Shown one piece after another: positions 15,615-24,241 of a stretch of 36,271 bases of DNA. The translations under genes were made by a program, and so were the position numbers. Under the pieces are notes generated by a model. It was given only the letters and a program-made list of their open reading frames with translations, did no database searches and was not told where the DNA came from. Numbering within the stretch: the first letter of the stretch is position 1; each line of letters opens with the position of its first letter. This stretch comes from Candidatus Cloacimonadota bacterium (GTDB lineage Bacteria; Cloacimonadota; Cloacimonadia; Cloacimonadales; TCS61), in the NCBI GenBank assembly GCA_021108315.1, contig JAIORE010000316.1, forward strand, positions 1-36,271, written 5' to 3'.

Positions 15615-17942
15615 ATGAGAAAAATCTTAAACAATAACAAAGGTGGTCTTTTTTTAATCTCTACTGCTGTAATAATTGCTATGGTCTCTTTAATTTCTAC
15701 TTTTAATATAATTTTATTAGTGCGAGGTGACAGCCTAAATCTTAGTTACCAACTTGATAAAATTCAGGAAGAACTTTTACTAAGGTCAGAATCATCCAGA
15801 TCTCGTATAGCAATTGGAGTAAATGAAAATTTTAATTTTTTACCAAGAATAGTAAAAATGACAAATGGAGATTTTGCTTCAACATATACAATTCAAACTA
15901 GCATAGACAATACGGAACTTGAAAACTTTATGGGCTTTCCAACGGCAAAAGCAAAAGCGATACGCTCACTAGCAACTTCAAAACGAGGAAACTCACAAGC
16001 AAAAGTTTTTGAATCTCCGATTCGACGATATTCAGAGAAACTTCTTAGAAATGAAAGCCTTGCTCAATATCAGTATTTTACAGATATTGAGTGCTCTGAA
16101 AATTGCACGAGTGAAAGTGAAGATGATTGTGATGTTGTTAAATTTTGGGGTGGTGATGAATTTCACGGTAAAGTCCATAGTAATGACAACATATATTGTC
16201 AACAACAATACCCACCCAATCCAACCTTTGACAACGAAGGTTGGCCTCTTTTTCATGACCCGGTTTCTACAGCGAAACAATTTATGAAGTGGCCTACTCT
16301 ATCCCCAATGACTTATGGTGAAAAACAACAAGTTTTTCAAGGAGGTTGGACAGAATATGAAGGAGAGGGTGGTCACATTATTTTTAACCCTACAGCAGAT
16401 GATATACAAACAAATGGAGTTAGACCTTTTGATCCATCAATGGAAATTGTTTATGTGAAAATTAGTGGATCTACTTATGAAAGCTGGTATGGTGATGTCG
16501 AATTTGTCGAAGTAGATAGTTTTGGAGTATACAGTTGGTATCCCACAAATACTAATGGAACAAATTATGTAGTAGAAAATGGTGGAAATTGGTATGAAGA
16601 TAGTGATCATATTTGGACAAATCGTATTCCAATATATGATACAACATGGATACCAGGACCTCCCGGAAATGTTTCAAATAATTCAGTTTATGTAGAAAGT
16701 GAACTCTGGATAGAGGGTGTAGTTGGAGGTAAACAAACTTGGGGTTGTGCAGATACTATTTTTATAGTAGGAGATATTACCTATAGTGGTACTGACCCAG
16801 GTGATCCTCCTGATGAAGAGGATACTATGAATTATTCAGATTATTTTGGTTTGGTTTCCGAAAAAAAAATACTCCTTCGCTATAAACATAGAGACCCTGA
16901 TACTAATATAGTTATGGATCACAATTGTTACGATGTTGTGCTTTATGGAGCTTATGCTGCTATCGGTAGTGGAATTGGAAATGAGTTTAATGAACTTTCT
17001 TGTCATCACGATGGGATTTTTACATTTCAGTATCAGCATCCACATGGATCTACCCCTGATTTCTGGGCACATAGTCCATATTTAATAGAAGAATATACAA
17101 TACGTATGATAGATACAGGTAATGATGGGTGGAATGATTCTACTATTGATGTTTTGGTTAATGGTGAATTAGTACTGAATGATATTACTTGTTATGGTGC
17201 TGAAAACTCTGAAATATTTACAGTAGAAAATGGGGATATGATCTCTGTAGTTTATTCGGCAGGTACGAATAGTAATGAAAATGAACATTTGTATGAACTT
17301 TTAGATGGTGATGATAATGTAGTAGCTTCTGATGGTCCTAATCCTGGTCCTGGAATCATGTATCAAGTCCTTATAGATGAATATCAAGATACTTTATATA
17401 CTTATATAGATCTTCATAAATTTATTTTTCCAAAAAGCAGTTTTGCCCCAGAAAATATAGAACCATTTAATTTACATGGTAGTAATACAACAAATCCTTC
17501 TGGTTATCCTACAATAAACCCGTATCTTTATGCTTTTCCTTATGCAGGCTACCCCAATAATGACCCTACTGCTTACGCATATCCAGATGGCACTGACTAT
17601 CCATGGTACAACCCTGTATGGCCAGAACCATGGACTGATATCGTATTTGAACGTGGTACCCTATCAATTTTTGGATCAATAGCCCAAAGAAGAAGAGGTT
17701 TTATCCATCGATCTGGTGGTGATGACAATAATCACCCTAATCCTTCTGAATGGGATATGGAGGAATATTTTTTTGATGGAGATCATCCATCTACTGGATA
17801 TAATAAAAATTATCATTATGATAAAAGGTTTTTAGTAGAGACTCCTCCTGATTATCCTCAAATCTATTTTGGGCATGGTGACGCAGCATTTGCAGGATAT
17901 GACGAAGAATCTTGGAATTTTAAGACCCCTCCTAAAAATTAA
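15615..17942 (+). CDS. large PilX-like pilus protein, candidate tip adhesin
   Basis: 775 residues. The N terminus MRKILNNNKGGLFLISTAVI looks like a prepilin leader and helix but lacks the mature +5 glutamate, as in GspK/PilX proteins that sit at the tip. Residues ~176-194 (with FWGGDEFHGKVHSNDN) and the C-terminal part (LSIFGSIAQRRRGFI, then a GYNKNYHYDKRF line followed by a PPDYP stretch) match a pattern I associate with large PilX-type pilus proteins of FCB and related bacteria. About residues 482-590 look like an insertion: a beta domain with DTGNDGWNDSTIDVLVNG, a type common in surface proteins. C-terminal residues are HGDAAFAGYDEESW. The function as adhesin is inferred from size, position and domain insertion. 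Confidence 0.72.
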   Translation: MRKILNNNKGGLFLISTAVIIAMVSLISTFNIILLVRGDSLNLSYQLDKIQEELLLRSESSRSRIAIGVNENFNFLPRIVKMTNGDFASTYTIQTSIDNTELENFMGFPTAKAKAIRSLATSKRGNSQAKVFESPIRRYSEKLLRNESLAQYQYFTDIECSENCTSESEDDCDVVKFWGGDEFHGKVHSNDNIYCQQQYPPNPTFDNEGWPLFHDPVSTAKQFMKWPTLSPMTYGEKQQVFQGGWTEYEGEGGHIIFNPTADDIQTNGVRPFDPSMEIVYVKISGSTYESWYGDVEFVEVDSFGVYSWYPTNTNGTNYVVENGGNWYEDSDHIWTNRIPIYDTTWIPGPPGNVSNNSVYVESELWIEGVVGGKQTWGCADTIFIVGDITYSGTDPGDPPDEEDTMNYSDYFGLVSEKKILLRYKHRDPDTNIVMDHNCYDVVLYGAYAAIGSGIGNEFNELSCHHDGIFTFQYQHPHGSTPDFWAHSPYLIEEYTIRMIDTGNDGWNDSTIDVLVNGELVLNDITCYGAENSEIFTVENGDMISVVYSAGTNSNENEHLYELLDGDDNVVASDGPNPGPGIMYQVLIDEYQDTLYTYIDLHKFIFPKSSFAPENIEPFNLHGSNTTNPSGYPTINPYLYAFPYAGYPNNDPTAYAYPDGTDYPWYNPVWPEPWTDIVFERGTLSIFGSIAQRRRGFIHRSGGDDNNHPNPSEWDMEEYFFDGDHPSTGYNKNYHYDKRFLVETPPDYPQIYFGHGDAAFAGYDEESWNFKTPPKN

Positions 17943-17969
17943 TAAATAAAACATATATAATGAGGTTAT

Positions 17970-19040
17970 ATGGCGAAAAAGAAAAAAATACATTTTAAAG
18001 AATCGATCGGGCTTGATATTGGAACTCACAGTATTAAACTGGTTCATCTTAAGCATCAGCATAATAACTTTAAATTGCTGAATTATGATGTTCGTTCTAC
18101 AATTCCAGAGGGTTTAGAACAAACTCCGTCAGACCTTTCTCCTGATAGATTTGCTCCTGTACTGGCATCTATGCTAAAGTCATTGAAAATCAATCCTAAA
18201 AAAGTAAAACATTTGGTATCTTCAATCGGAGGAGATAATACAAGCATCAAACAGATAAAAACCATCTTTCTTCCAGATGATGAATTAGAATCAGCTTTAT
18301 TTTTTGAAGCAAAAAAGCATTTACCAATTAGCGGATCCGAAATGATCTTAGATTTTCAAGTATTAAGTGTGGAAGAACGGACAAATAATATGAATATTTT
18401 ATTAGCTTCTGCTACTAAAACTCTTTTATCTCAACATACTGATATTCTCACCGCCGTAGGGCTTACTCCTGGTATTGTAGATATTGAATCCTTAGCAGTT
18501 GCAAATAGTTTTCTATTAAATACTTTTTTTGAAGATGGAGTATATATTCTTTTGAATATCGGTGCTTTTAAATCGAACTTGGTAATATTTGGTCCAAAAT
18601 CAAAATATTTTGCTCGAGATATTGCTTGGGGAGGATATCATTTCACAAAAGATATTATGAAAAAGAACAAGGTATCTTTTGAAGAAGCTGAGAATCAAAA
18701 ACTTGATAATGGCTTAAAGCATGAGCAAAAGAAAGATGATGCTAGCTCTTTATTATCATTAGATATTTCTGAAAAATCAACTGAAGAACAATTAGCAATG
18801 GAGGTCAAGCGCTCTTTGAGGTATTATGTAAAAGACGCTGGTAATAGTAATTTCCAGAAAATTGTAATAGTTGGTGGTGGATCAAAATTGAAAGGTTTAC
18901 CGGAATATTTACAAAGTCAGCTGAATATTGATGTTGAAGTTTTCTCTTCTTTTTCAAATTTGGAAACATCATCTCAATTTTCAGGTAATATTGATCCGCA
19001 ATTCGCATTAGCCCTTGGTTTAGCTATGCGAGAGGAATAA
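17970..19040 (+). CDS. pilM: type IV pilus assembly ATPase PilM
   Basis: 356 residues, FtsA/actin-like cytoplasmic protein that docks the pilus machine through PilN. The phosphate 1 motif is SIGLDIGTHSIKLVHL near the N terminus (12-27), and the adenosine/phosphate 2 region is IVIVGGGSKLKGLPEYL near the C terminus. GAGGT (17962-17966) lies before the ATG. It is followed by PilN, PilO and a PilP-like protein in the standard order, which confirms the assignment. Confidence 0.93.
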   Translation: MAKKKKIHFKESIGLDIGTHSIKLVHLKHQHNNFKLLNYDVRSTIPEGLEQTPSDLSPDRFAPVLASMLKSLKINPKKVKHLVSSIGGDNTSIKQIKTIFLPDDELESALFFEAKKHLPISGSEMILDFQVLSVEERTNNMNILLASATKTLLSQHTDILTAVGLTPGIVDIESLAVANSFLLNTFFEDGVYILLNIGAFKSNLVIFGPKSKYFARDIAWGGYHFTKDIMKKNKVSFEEAENQKLDNGLKHEQKKDDASSLLSLDISEKSTEEQLAMEVKRSLRYYVKDAGNSNFQKIVIVGGGSKLKGLPEYLQSQLNIDVEVFSSFSNLETSSQFSGNIDPQFALALGLAMREE

Positions 19041-19051
19041 AGGGAGCATTA

Positions 19052-19654
19052 ATGAAATATTTTTATTATAAAATAAACCTTAATAAATTTGGTGAGATAA
19101 AAAAACAAGCTGAATCAGAGAAAAAAACTTTTTATACCACAGTGTTTACATTTTTCCTGATAAGTATTATGCTTTATGCTATTGTTTTATTTATTAATGG
19201 AAATTTGCAGACCAAATTGGATAACCGGAAAGAGTTTCTAAAATCAATAAGAAAAGAGATAAAATCTTATCAAGTAAGTGGTGATTTCTTAACTCGTGGA
19301 GATTTAGAACGATTAGCTGATATCAGTTCAAATAGAATATTTTGGACAAAGAAATTAGTAGCATTTTCAGAAAAAACTAATGATAAAATAGCTATAACTC
19401 ATTTTTCTTTTAAAAATAATGTTCTTAGTTTATTTGGAATTACAAAAATTGATAAAAAACAAAAAGAATATGATTTGATTGATGATTTTATTACTCATTT
19501 AAAATATAATTCTCAAATTAATATTGATTTTCCTGATATTAAATTTGTAAAATCATCCCGAGATAGAGAAAAAGAGGTAGATATTCTCAGATTTCAAATA
19601 GATTGTATTCCAAAAACATTTGATACAAAAAAAAGCAAAAGGAGGGAAAAATGA
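19052..19654 (+). CDS. pilN: type IV pilus inner-membrane protein PilN-like
   Basis: 200 residues. The short cytoplasmic N terminus contains KINLNKF (7-13), comparable with the INLLP peptide by which PilN binds PilM. One transmembrane helix at about 31-49 is followed by a coiled-coil and periplasmic ferredoxin-like domain. Sequence is too divergent for recognition by itself; the call rests on topology and position between pilM and pilO. It overlaps pilO by 4 bases (ATGA). Confidence 0.85.
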   Translation: MKYFYYKINLNKFGEIKKQAESEKKTFYTTVFTFFLISIMLYAIVLFINGNLQTKLDNRKEFLKSIRKEIKSYQVSGDFLTRGDLERLADISSNRIFWTKKLVAFSEKTNDKIAITHFSFKNNVLSLFGITKIDKKQKEYDLIDDFITHLKYNSQINIDFPDIKFVKSSRDREKEVDILRFQIDCIPKTFDTKKSKRREK

Positions 19655-20199
19655 AAAATAGATACCTTCTTTTACTTCTAATAATTGTGATAGTTACGGT
19701 TGCCTATTTATATTTCAGTTCAAAGATGATAAATTATAAAATTTCTCGGATAGCAAAATATGATAAGACTATTAAAACAGAACAAGAAAAATTGAATAGT
19801 GCAAAAGTATTAAATGAACAGCTTCAGGAAGTTTCTAAAGTTATTATAAATTCTATGACTTTGAAAAAACAGATTAATGTTGATGAAGTAAATAGCTTTG
19901 TTAAGAAATTAGCTGATCTTGCTGATAGGTATCAAATAGCAGTTCATTCATTAACCCCAAAATTTGTTGATACAGGTGGAAGATTTTTGATTGAACAAGA
20001 ATATACTATGCAACTTGAATGTACATATGTTCAGATTGGTAATTTTTTGTCAGATTTGGAAAGCTATGATAATTTAATGAATGTAAAAACATTTGTAGTT
20101 CGTCCTATGAAAAGTGACAACTTAGCGGTAGATGGGTTAGAAACTCATTACAAAATAACTTTGCAATTATCAACTTATAAAATTGTAAAGGAGGTATAA
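19651..20199 (+). CDS. pilO: type IV pilus inner-membrane protein PilO-like
   Basis: 182 residues. The membrane anchor is at 5-23 (LLLLLIIVIVTVAYLYF), a coiled coil with SRIAKYDKTIKTEQEKLNSA follows, then a periplasmic domain with the PilO-like line YTMQLECTYVQIGNFLSDLE. It partners PilN and the PilP-like protein in the periplasmic alignment complex. Start ATG overlaps the pilN stop by 4 bases; GGAGG precedes it at 19642-19646. Confidence 0.87.
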   Translation: MKNRYLLLLLIIVIVTVAYLYFSSKMINYKISRIAKYDKTIKTEQEKLNSAKVLNEQLQEVSKVIINSMTLKKQINVDEVNSFVKKLADLADRYQIAVHSLTPKFVDTGGRFLIEQEYTMQLECTYVQIGNFLSDLESYDNLMNVKTFVVRPMKSDNLAVDGLETHYKITLQLSTYKIVKEV

Positions 20200-20747
20200 T
20201 GAAACTATCATATGTAAAAGATTTTGTAATTACTGTGGCTGTTCTGGTTTTGCTTAGCTTTGGGATTAAAAATTACTATCTTTACCATAAAGCAGATAGA
20301 ATCACAGAAGAATCCAAGCATAAGAAAATTGCTCTCAGCGATGTTCTTTTAAAGCAAATTCAATCAATTGAACAAAGCATTGTAGATAGAAAAAAGTTTG
20401 TTTTTTCTGTGAATAAAGATCCTCTTGAGCAAAATCTTATTGTAAAAACTCAAAAAGATCTAGAAAAACAATGGAAAGAAGAGATAGAAAATATGGTTCG
20501 CTTGGAATCTACGATAATACCAACAAATGGTAAGAAAATGGCGTCTATTGCTTATAAAGGAAGATCATATCTATATATAGTAGGTGATACTTTTCTGAAA
20601 AGAAAGATTACTAATATTCAAGAAGGTCAAGTCACTTATTCTTTTAATGGAATTACAAAAGTTATGAGTTTAGAAAAAATACCACCCAAACCGGTTGAAA
20701 TAGCAAATAAAGCTAATAATAATAAACAAAGATCTTATAATTGGTAA
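20199..20747 (+). CDS. pilP: PilP/GspC-like secretin-connecting protein
   Basis: 182 residues. One N-terminal membrane helix (~11-28), a charged linker, then a small beta domain from about 97 (LESTIIPTNGKKMASIAYKG ... YIVGDTF ... VTYSFNGITKVMSLE), the fold expected of the PilP / GspC HR domain that touches the secretin N0 domain. FSVNKDPLEQ at about 69-78 resembles the 'DP' motif before that domain. There is no lipobox cysteine, unlike classical PilP, so topology is closer to GspC. Start overlaps the pilO stop by one base (TAATG). The name is by position and fold pattern. Confidence 0.72.
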   Translation: MKLSYVKDFVITVAVLVLLSFGIKNYYLYHKADRITEESKHKKIALSDVLLKQIQSIEQSIVDRKKFVFSVNKDPLEQNLIVKTQKDLEKQWKEEIENMVRLESTIIPTNGKKMASIAYKGRSYLYIVGDTFLKRKITNIQEGQVTYSFNGITKVMSLEKIPPKPVEIANKANNNKQRSYNW

Positions 20748-20776
20748 AAAAAATAAAAATAAATTAAGGAGATTTA

Positions 20777-22177
20777 ATGAATTTGAAAAGATTAAATTTC
20801 AAAGTAGTTGTAATGATTACTATGTTGATCTTATTAGGAGCTGTATTCCAAAATACTCACGCTCAGATCAATGATGAACTTTTAAATCGTAAAATTAGTA
20901 TTGATGCAGAAGATGGTTCAATTTCGCATATCATTTCTACAATGGCAAAACTTAGTGAGTGTAATATTGTACTGGCTTTAGGTGACGATTCGAAAGAAAA
21001 AAAAGATGAAACTGATGAAAAAAAGATTACTATCCATTTAAAAGAAGTTCCTATCGAACAAGCATTATCTTTGGTTGTGAAATCAATTGGTTTATCATAT
21101 CGCTTGGTTGGCAATAAAACGTTCTTAGTTGGAGAAAAAGCTTTGATAGAAGAAGAAGTTGGAGAACGATCTTATCTTGTAAATATTAATTATGTTGATG
21201 TAAATAAAATTGTGAATGCTCTTTCAATTCTTCCTGGTGAAGTTATTGGAATCGAAGGACGAAATGCAATTTTGATCCGTGCTAATCCTGAAACTTTTGC
21301 TGAAATAAGTCATCAAATAAGTGAGATTGATAAACCTGTTCAACAGATTGAAATTCGAGCTCGATTGATTGAAGTTCAAGTTTCAGAAGCAGAAAAATAT
21401 GGAATTAACTGGTCAAAATTGAATAGATTAACTACGATTTTTGCTGAAGACCCATTAGGGGCTAATGGAGCTGGTTTACCTTTTGATTACTTAGAAGATA
21501 CTGGTGAAACACCTCATGGAAATATTTCTAATCCATTAGGAGAAATCCCAGAAAATCAATATTTTCAAAAACTTGATGGATTTAGTGGTATAGGACACTT
21601 TAGTCGTCAACTAACTGCTTTTGATATTACAATTGATTGGTTACTTGAAAACAATGCCGCAAAGCTTTTAACAGATACATATATCACTGCCTTAAATGGT
21701 GAGGAAGCTGAAATTCACATTGGTGAAGTTGTACCGTTTATTGCTGAAGATAATGAAAAACAGATTCAAGTTGAACGAGAAAGTGTTGGTATTATTCTAA
21801 AGGTTAAGCCAACTGTAAACAAGGATGGCCAAATTACTACAATAATTGCACCAGAAGTAAGCTCTGTGATCGAACTTGTGGGTGGTTATGTACCTCGCAC
21901 AAAAGTACGTAGAATTAATTCTACTGTTACAGTACCCAATAATCAGAAAATTGTTGTTGGTGGTTTGTTAAGTTCAAATATCACCAAAAAAGTAAATAAG
22001 CTTCCTTTCTTGGGAGATTTGCCATATATTGGAAAACTTTTCAGACACACTTATGAAGTTGTTGAGAATACAGATCTTATCATTGAAATCACTCCTCATA
22101 TAGTCGAAGCTACTGATCGTAATATTGAGTTTGATATAGATGAGAGACTAGATCGCAAACTTATTCGTGAGAAATAG
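20777..22177 (+). CDS. pilQ: secretin PilQ (PilQ/GspD family)
   Basis: 466-residue outer-membrane channel for the pilus. Signal peptide 1-29 (cut after THA). An STN/N0 domain at about 36-115 and an N1 domain at about 125-192 are followed by the secretin core. The core starts QQIEIRARLIEVQVSEAEKY and ends VGGLLSSNITKKVNKLPFLG then PYIGKLFR, a strong family signature. It is much shorter than proteobacterial PilQ (about 700 residues) because AMIN domains are missing. AGGAG lies before ATG 20777, and a 29-base gap separates it from the pilP-like gene. Confidence 0.95.
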   Translation: MNLKRLNFKVVVMITMLILLGAVFQNTHAQINDELLNRKISIDAEDGSISHIISTMAKLSECNIVLALGDDSKEKKDETDEKKITIHLKEVPIEQALSLVVKSIGLSYRLVGNKTFLVGEKALIEEEVGERSYLVNINYVDVNKIVNALSILPGEVIGIEGRNAILIRANPETFAEISHQISEIDKPVQQIEIRARLIEVQVSEAEKYGINWSKLNRLTTIFAEDPLGANGAGLPFDYLEDTGETPHGNISNPLGEIPENQYFQKLDGFSGIGHFSRQLTAFDITIDWLLENNAAKLLTDTYITALNGEEAEIHIGEVVPFIAEDNEKQIQVERESVGIILKVKPTVNKDGQITTIIAPEVSSVIELVGGYVPRTKVRRINSTVTVPNNQKIVVGGLLSSNITKKVNKLPFLGDLPYIGKLFRHTYEVVENTDLIIEITPHIVEATDRNIEFDIDERLDRKLIREK

Positions 22178-22185
22178 GAGGAATT

Positions 22186-24231
22186 ATGAAAAAGTTTTAT
22201 AGTATAACCTCAATTGCTGTTTTATTACTTATACTTTTTTTATTTAATGCATGTGATAAAAGAGTTTTGGATCCTACTAATTACAAAATTTTTAGCATCA
22301 AATCAATTCCCAGTATAATTTATCAGGATAATAATATTACCTATTCTGAAATTTCTGTTGTAGTTAAAGATAATAATAATTTTGCAGTTACAAACGAACC
22401 GGTTACATTTCGAAGTAGTTTAGGAAATATTCTTTATGAAATCTATACAGATAGTACAGGAACAGCTACATCTACTTTCTGGGATAATGGTGATATTGGT
22501 ATAGCTCAAATAGATGCTTTCGTGGGTGATCAGAGTGCAAGTACCACAGTAGATATACAAGAAGTTCCAGAAATTACTGAACTTTATCTTAATATCCATT
22601 CAGCAAATTTAAATGTTGATGAAACTACAGAAATCCATGCAACAGCAAATAATGCTATTAATGATGTGACTGATGGTACTATGATACTTTTCACAACAAC
22701 AAAAGGTTATTTTCAAGATAATGAAGAAAATAATATTGGAACTTCTACCCAAGTTTCAACACAGAATGGTCAATCTAGTGTCTTTTTTAATGCTGGCACA
22801 AAAAGAGATACAGCAAGAATTCTTATCCAAATTGGAACCGTGAAAGACTCGGCAAACATTATAATTCATCCAGGTTCTCCTCGTTATATGGAATTGACAG
22901 ATAGTAATAATGGTGAACCAATTGAGGTTAATAGTGGTCAAAATTTAATTATTACCGCTCAAGTGGAAGACCGTTATCACAATCCAGTAGAAAGAGGAGT
23001 TGGAGTTACATTTTCAACAGACTTAGGTACAGTTAATGAATCAGGAAGTACCGATGATAATGGTATTAGCTTTACAACATTTTCACCTGGTGTAAATGCT
23101 GGTATCGCAACAATAGAAGCCGTTGCAGATTCTGCACAATCCTCCTTATCTATTTCTATTATCTCAAATGATCTAAATTCTATTGAATTTGATACACCAG
23201 ATCAGGTTGACATTCAAGTGCAAGGTACTGGTGGACAAGAATCTTATGAGATGATGGTTTATCTTAAAGATATGAATGGAAATTTAATAGATGATGATCG
23301 AGATGTTATTTTTGAATTAGTTTCTGCTCCATTAGGTTGTAATATAAATGGAATTGGAATTATTGATACTACATCTTCTTCACATGGAACAGCTACAGTA
23401 TCTATTAATAGTGGTGATGAATCAGGTACTGTTGAAGTAAAAGTGTCTGCTTTTAAGAATCTTGGTAGTGAAAATCCTATTGAAATTAGCTCAACAAAAA
23501 ATAATATCATTATTCATGCAGGTCCACCAAACTCTGTAGAATTTACTATTGGAGGACATGATTCAGGAGAAAGTATGGGTAGTGGTGTTTGGTTAATTCA
23601 AATAGGTGCAATGCTCAATGATCTTCACAGTAATCCGATTGGGAATGGAACCACAGTATTTTTCTCTTTACCTGATAACCCTAATTATGCTACGATCGAA
23701 ACCGGAGATGCCTTTGCTGGTAATGAGAATGTTAATGGAGATTCTCTGGCAGGTATGGCTTGGAGTTTACTTAGTTATGATGGTTCTTATACTAATAATG
23801 AATTAGCTGTAAGACTTGAAGTAGGCGAAGAGTATACATTTGACGGTTTTTTAACTCTACCAGCTCAATTCTTAGAAATTGATATTGAAGCAGTTCCTTT
23901 ACATGTAGATTGGATGGTTGGTGATACGTCAAATTGGAAAGACACTACCGTCCTAGTAACTGTGATAGATGGACAGCAAAATCCTATTCATGGACAAGAA
24001 ATTTATATGACTGGTACATTAGGCAGGCCTTGTACTGGTGAAAATGAAGATGATTTTATTATTGTTACAGATTTTGAAGGTAAAGCGGAAATTTGTTGGG
24101 AATTTTTCAGAGATTCTTGCCCACCACCAGGACCTAATGGACCAGGACAAACTTCTGGTATTGTTAATGCTCATATTCTAGGGCAAGGTGTAACAAACAA
24201 CATAACAATAATTCTATATCGTTACGAATAA
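22186..24231 (+). CDS. Ig-repeat (Big_1/invasin-like) lipoprotein of the pilus operon
   Basis: 681 residues. Signal sequence with a degenerate lipobox FNAC, so lipidation at C23. The rest divides into about six Ig-like modules of ~90-120 residues (starting near 38, 130, 230, 325, 440 and 560) with bacterial Ig hallmarks such as EPVTFRSSLGNI, NPVERGVGVTFSTDLGTVNE and DSTGTATSTF. Cysteines are concentrated in the last module, with CPPPGPNGPGQ near the end. It has AGGAGG before its ATG, 8 bases after pilQ, and its own stop overlaps the pilB leader, so it is a true operon member. It could be a surface adhesin, a secretin accessory or pilus-associated scaffold; no function is proven. Confidence 0.8.
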   Translation: MKKFYSITSIAVLLLILFLFNACDKRVLDPTNYKIFSIKSIPSIIYQDNNITYSEISVVVKDNNNFAVTNEPVTFRSSLGNILYEIYTDSTGTATSTFWDNGDIGIAQIDAFVGDQSASTTVDIQEVPEITELYLNIHSANLNVDETTEIHATANNAINDVTDGTMILFTTTKGYFQDNEENNIGTSTQVSTQNGQSSVFFNAGTKRDTARILIQIGTVKDSANIIIHPGSPRYMELTDSNNGEPIEVNSGQNLIITAQVEDRYHNPVERGVGVTFSTDLGTVNESGSTDDNGISFTTFSPGVNAGIATIEAVADSAQSSLSISIISNDLNSIEFDTPDQVDIQVQGTGGQESYEMMVYLKDMNGNLIDDDRDVIFELVSAPLGCNINGIGIIDTTSSSHGTATVSINSGDESGTVEVKVSAFKNLGSENPIEISSTKNNIIIHAGPPNSVEFTIGGHDSGESMGSGVWLIQIGAMLNDLHSNPIGNGTTVFFSLPDNPNYATIETGDAFAGNENVNGDSLAGMAWSLLSYDGSYTNNELAVRLEVGEEYTFDGFLTLPAQFLEIDIEAVPLHVDWMVGDTSNWKDTTVLVTVIDGQQNPIHGQEIYMTGTLGRPCTGENEDDFIIVTDFEGKAEICWEFFRDSCPPPGPNGPGQTSGIVNAHILGQGVTNNITIILYRYE

Positions 24232-24241
24232 AGGAGACTGG

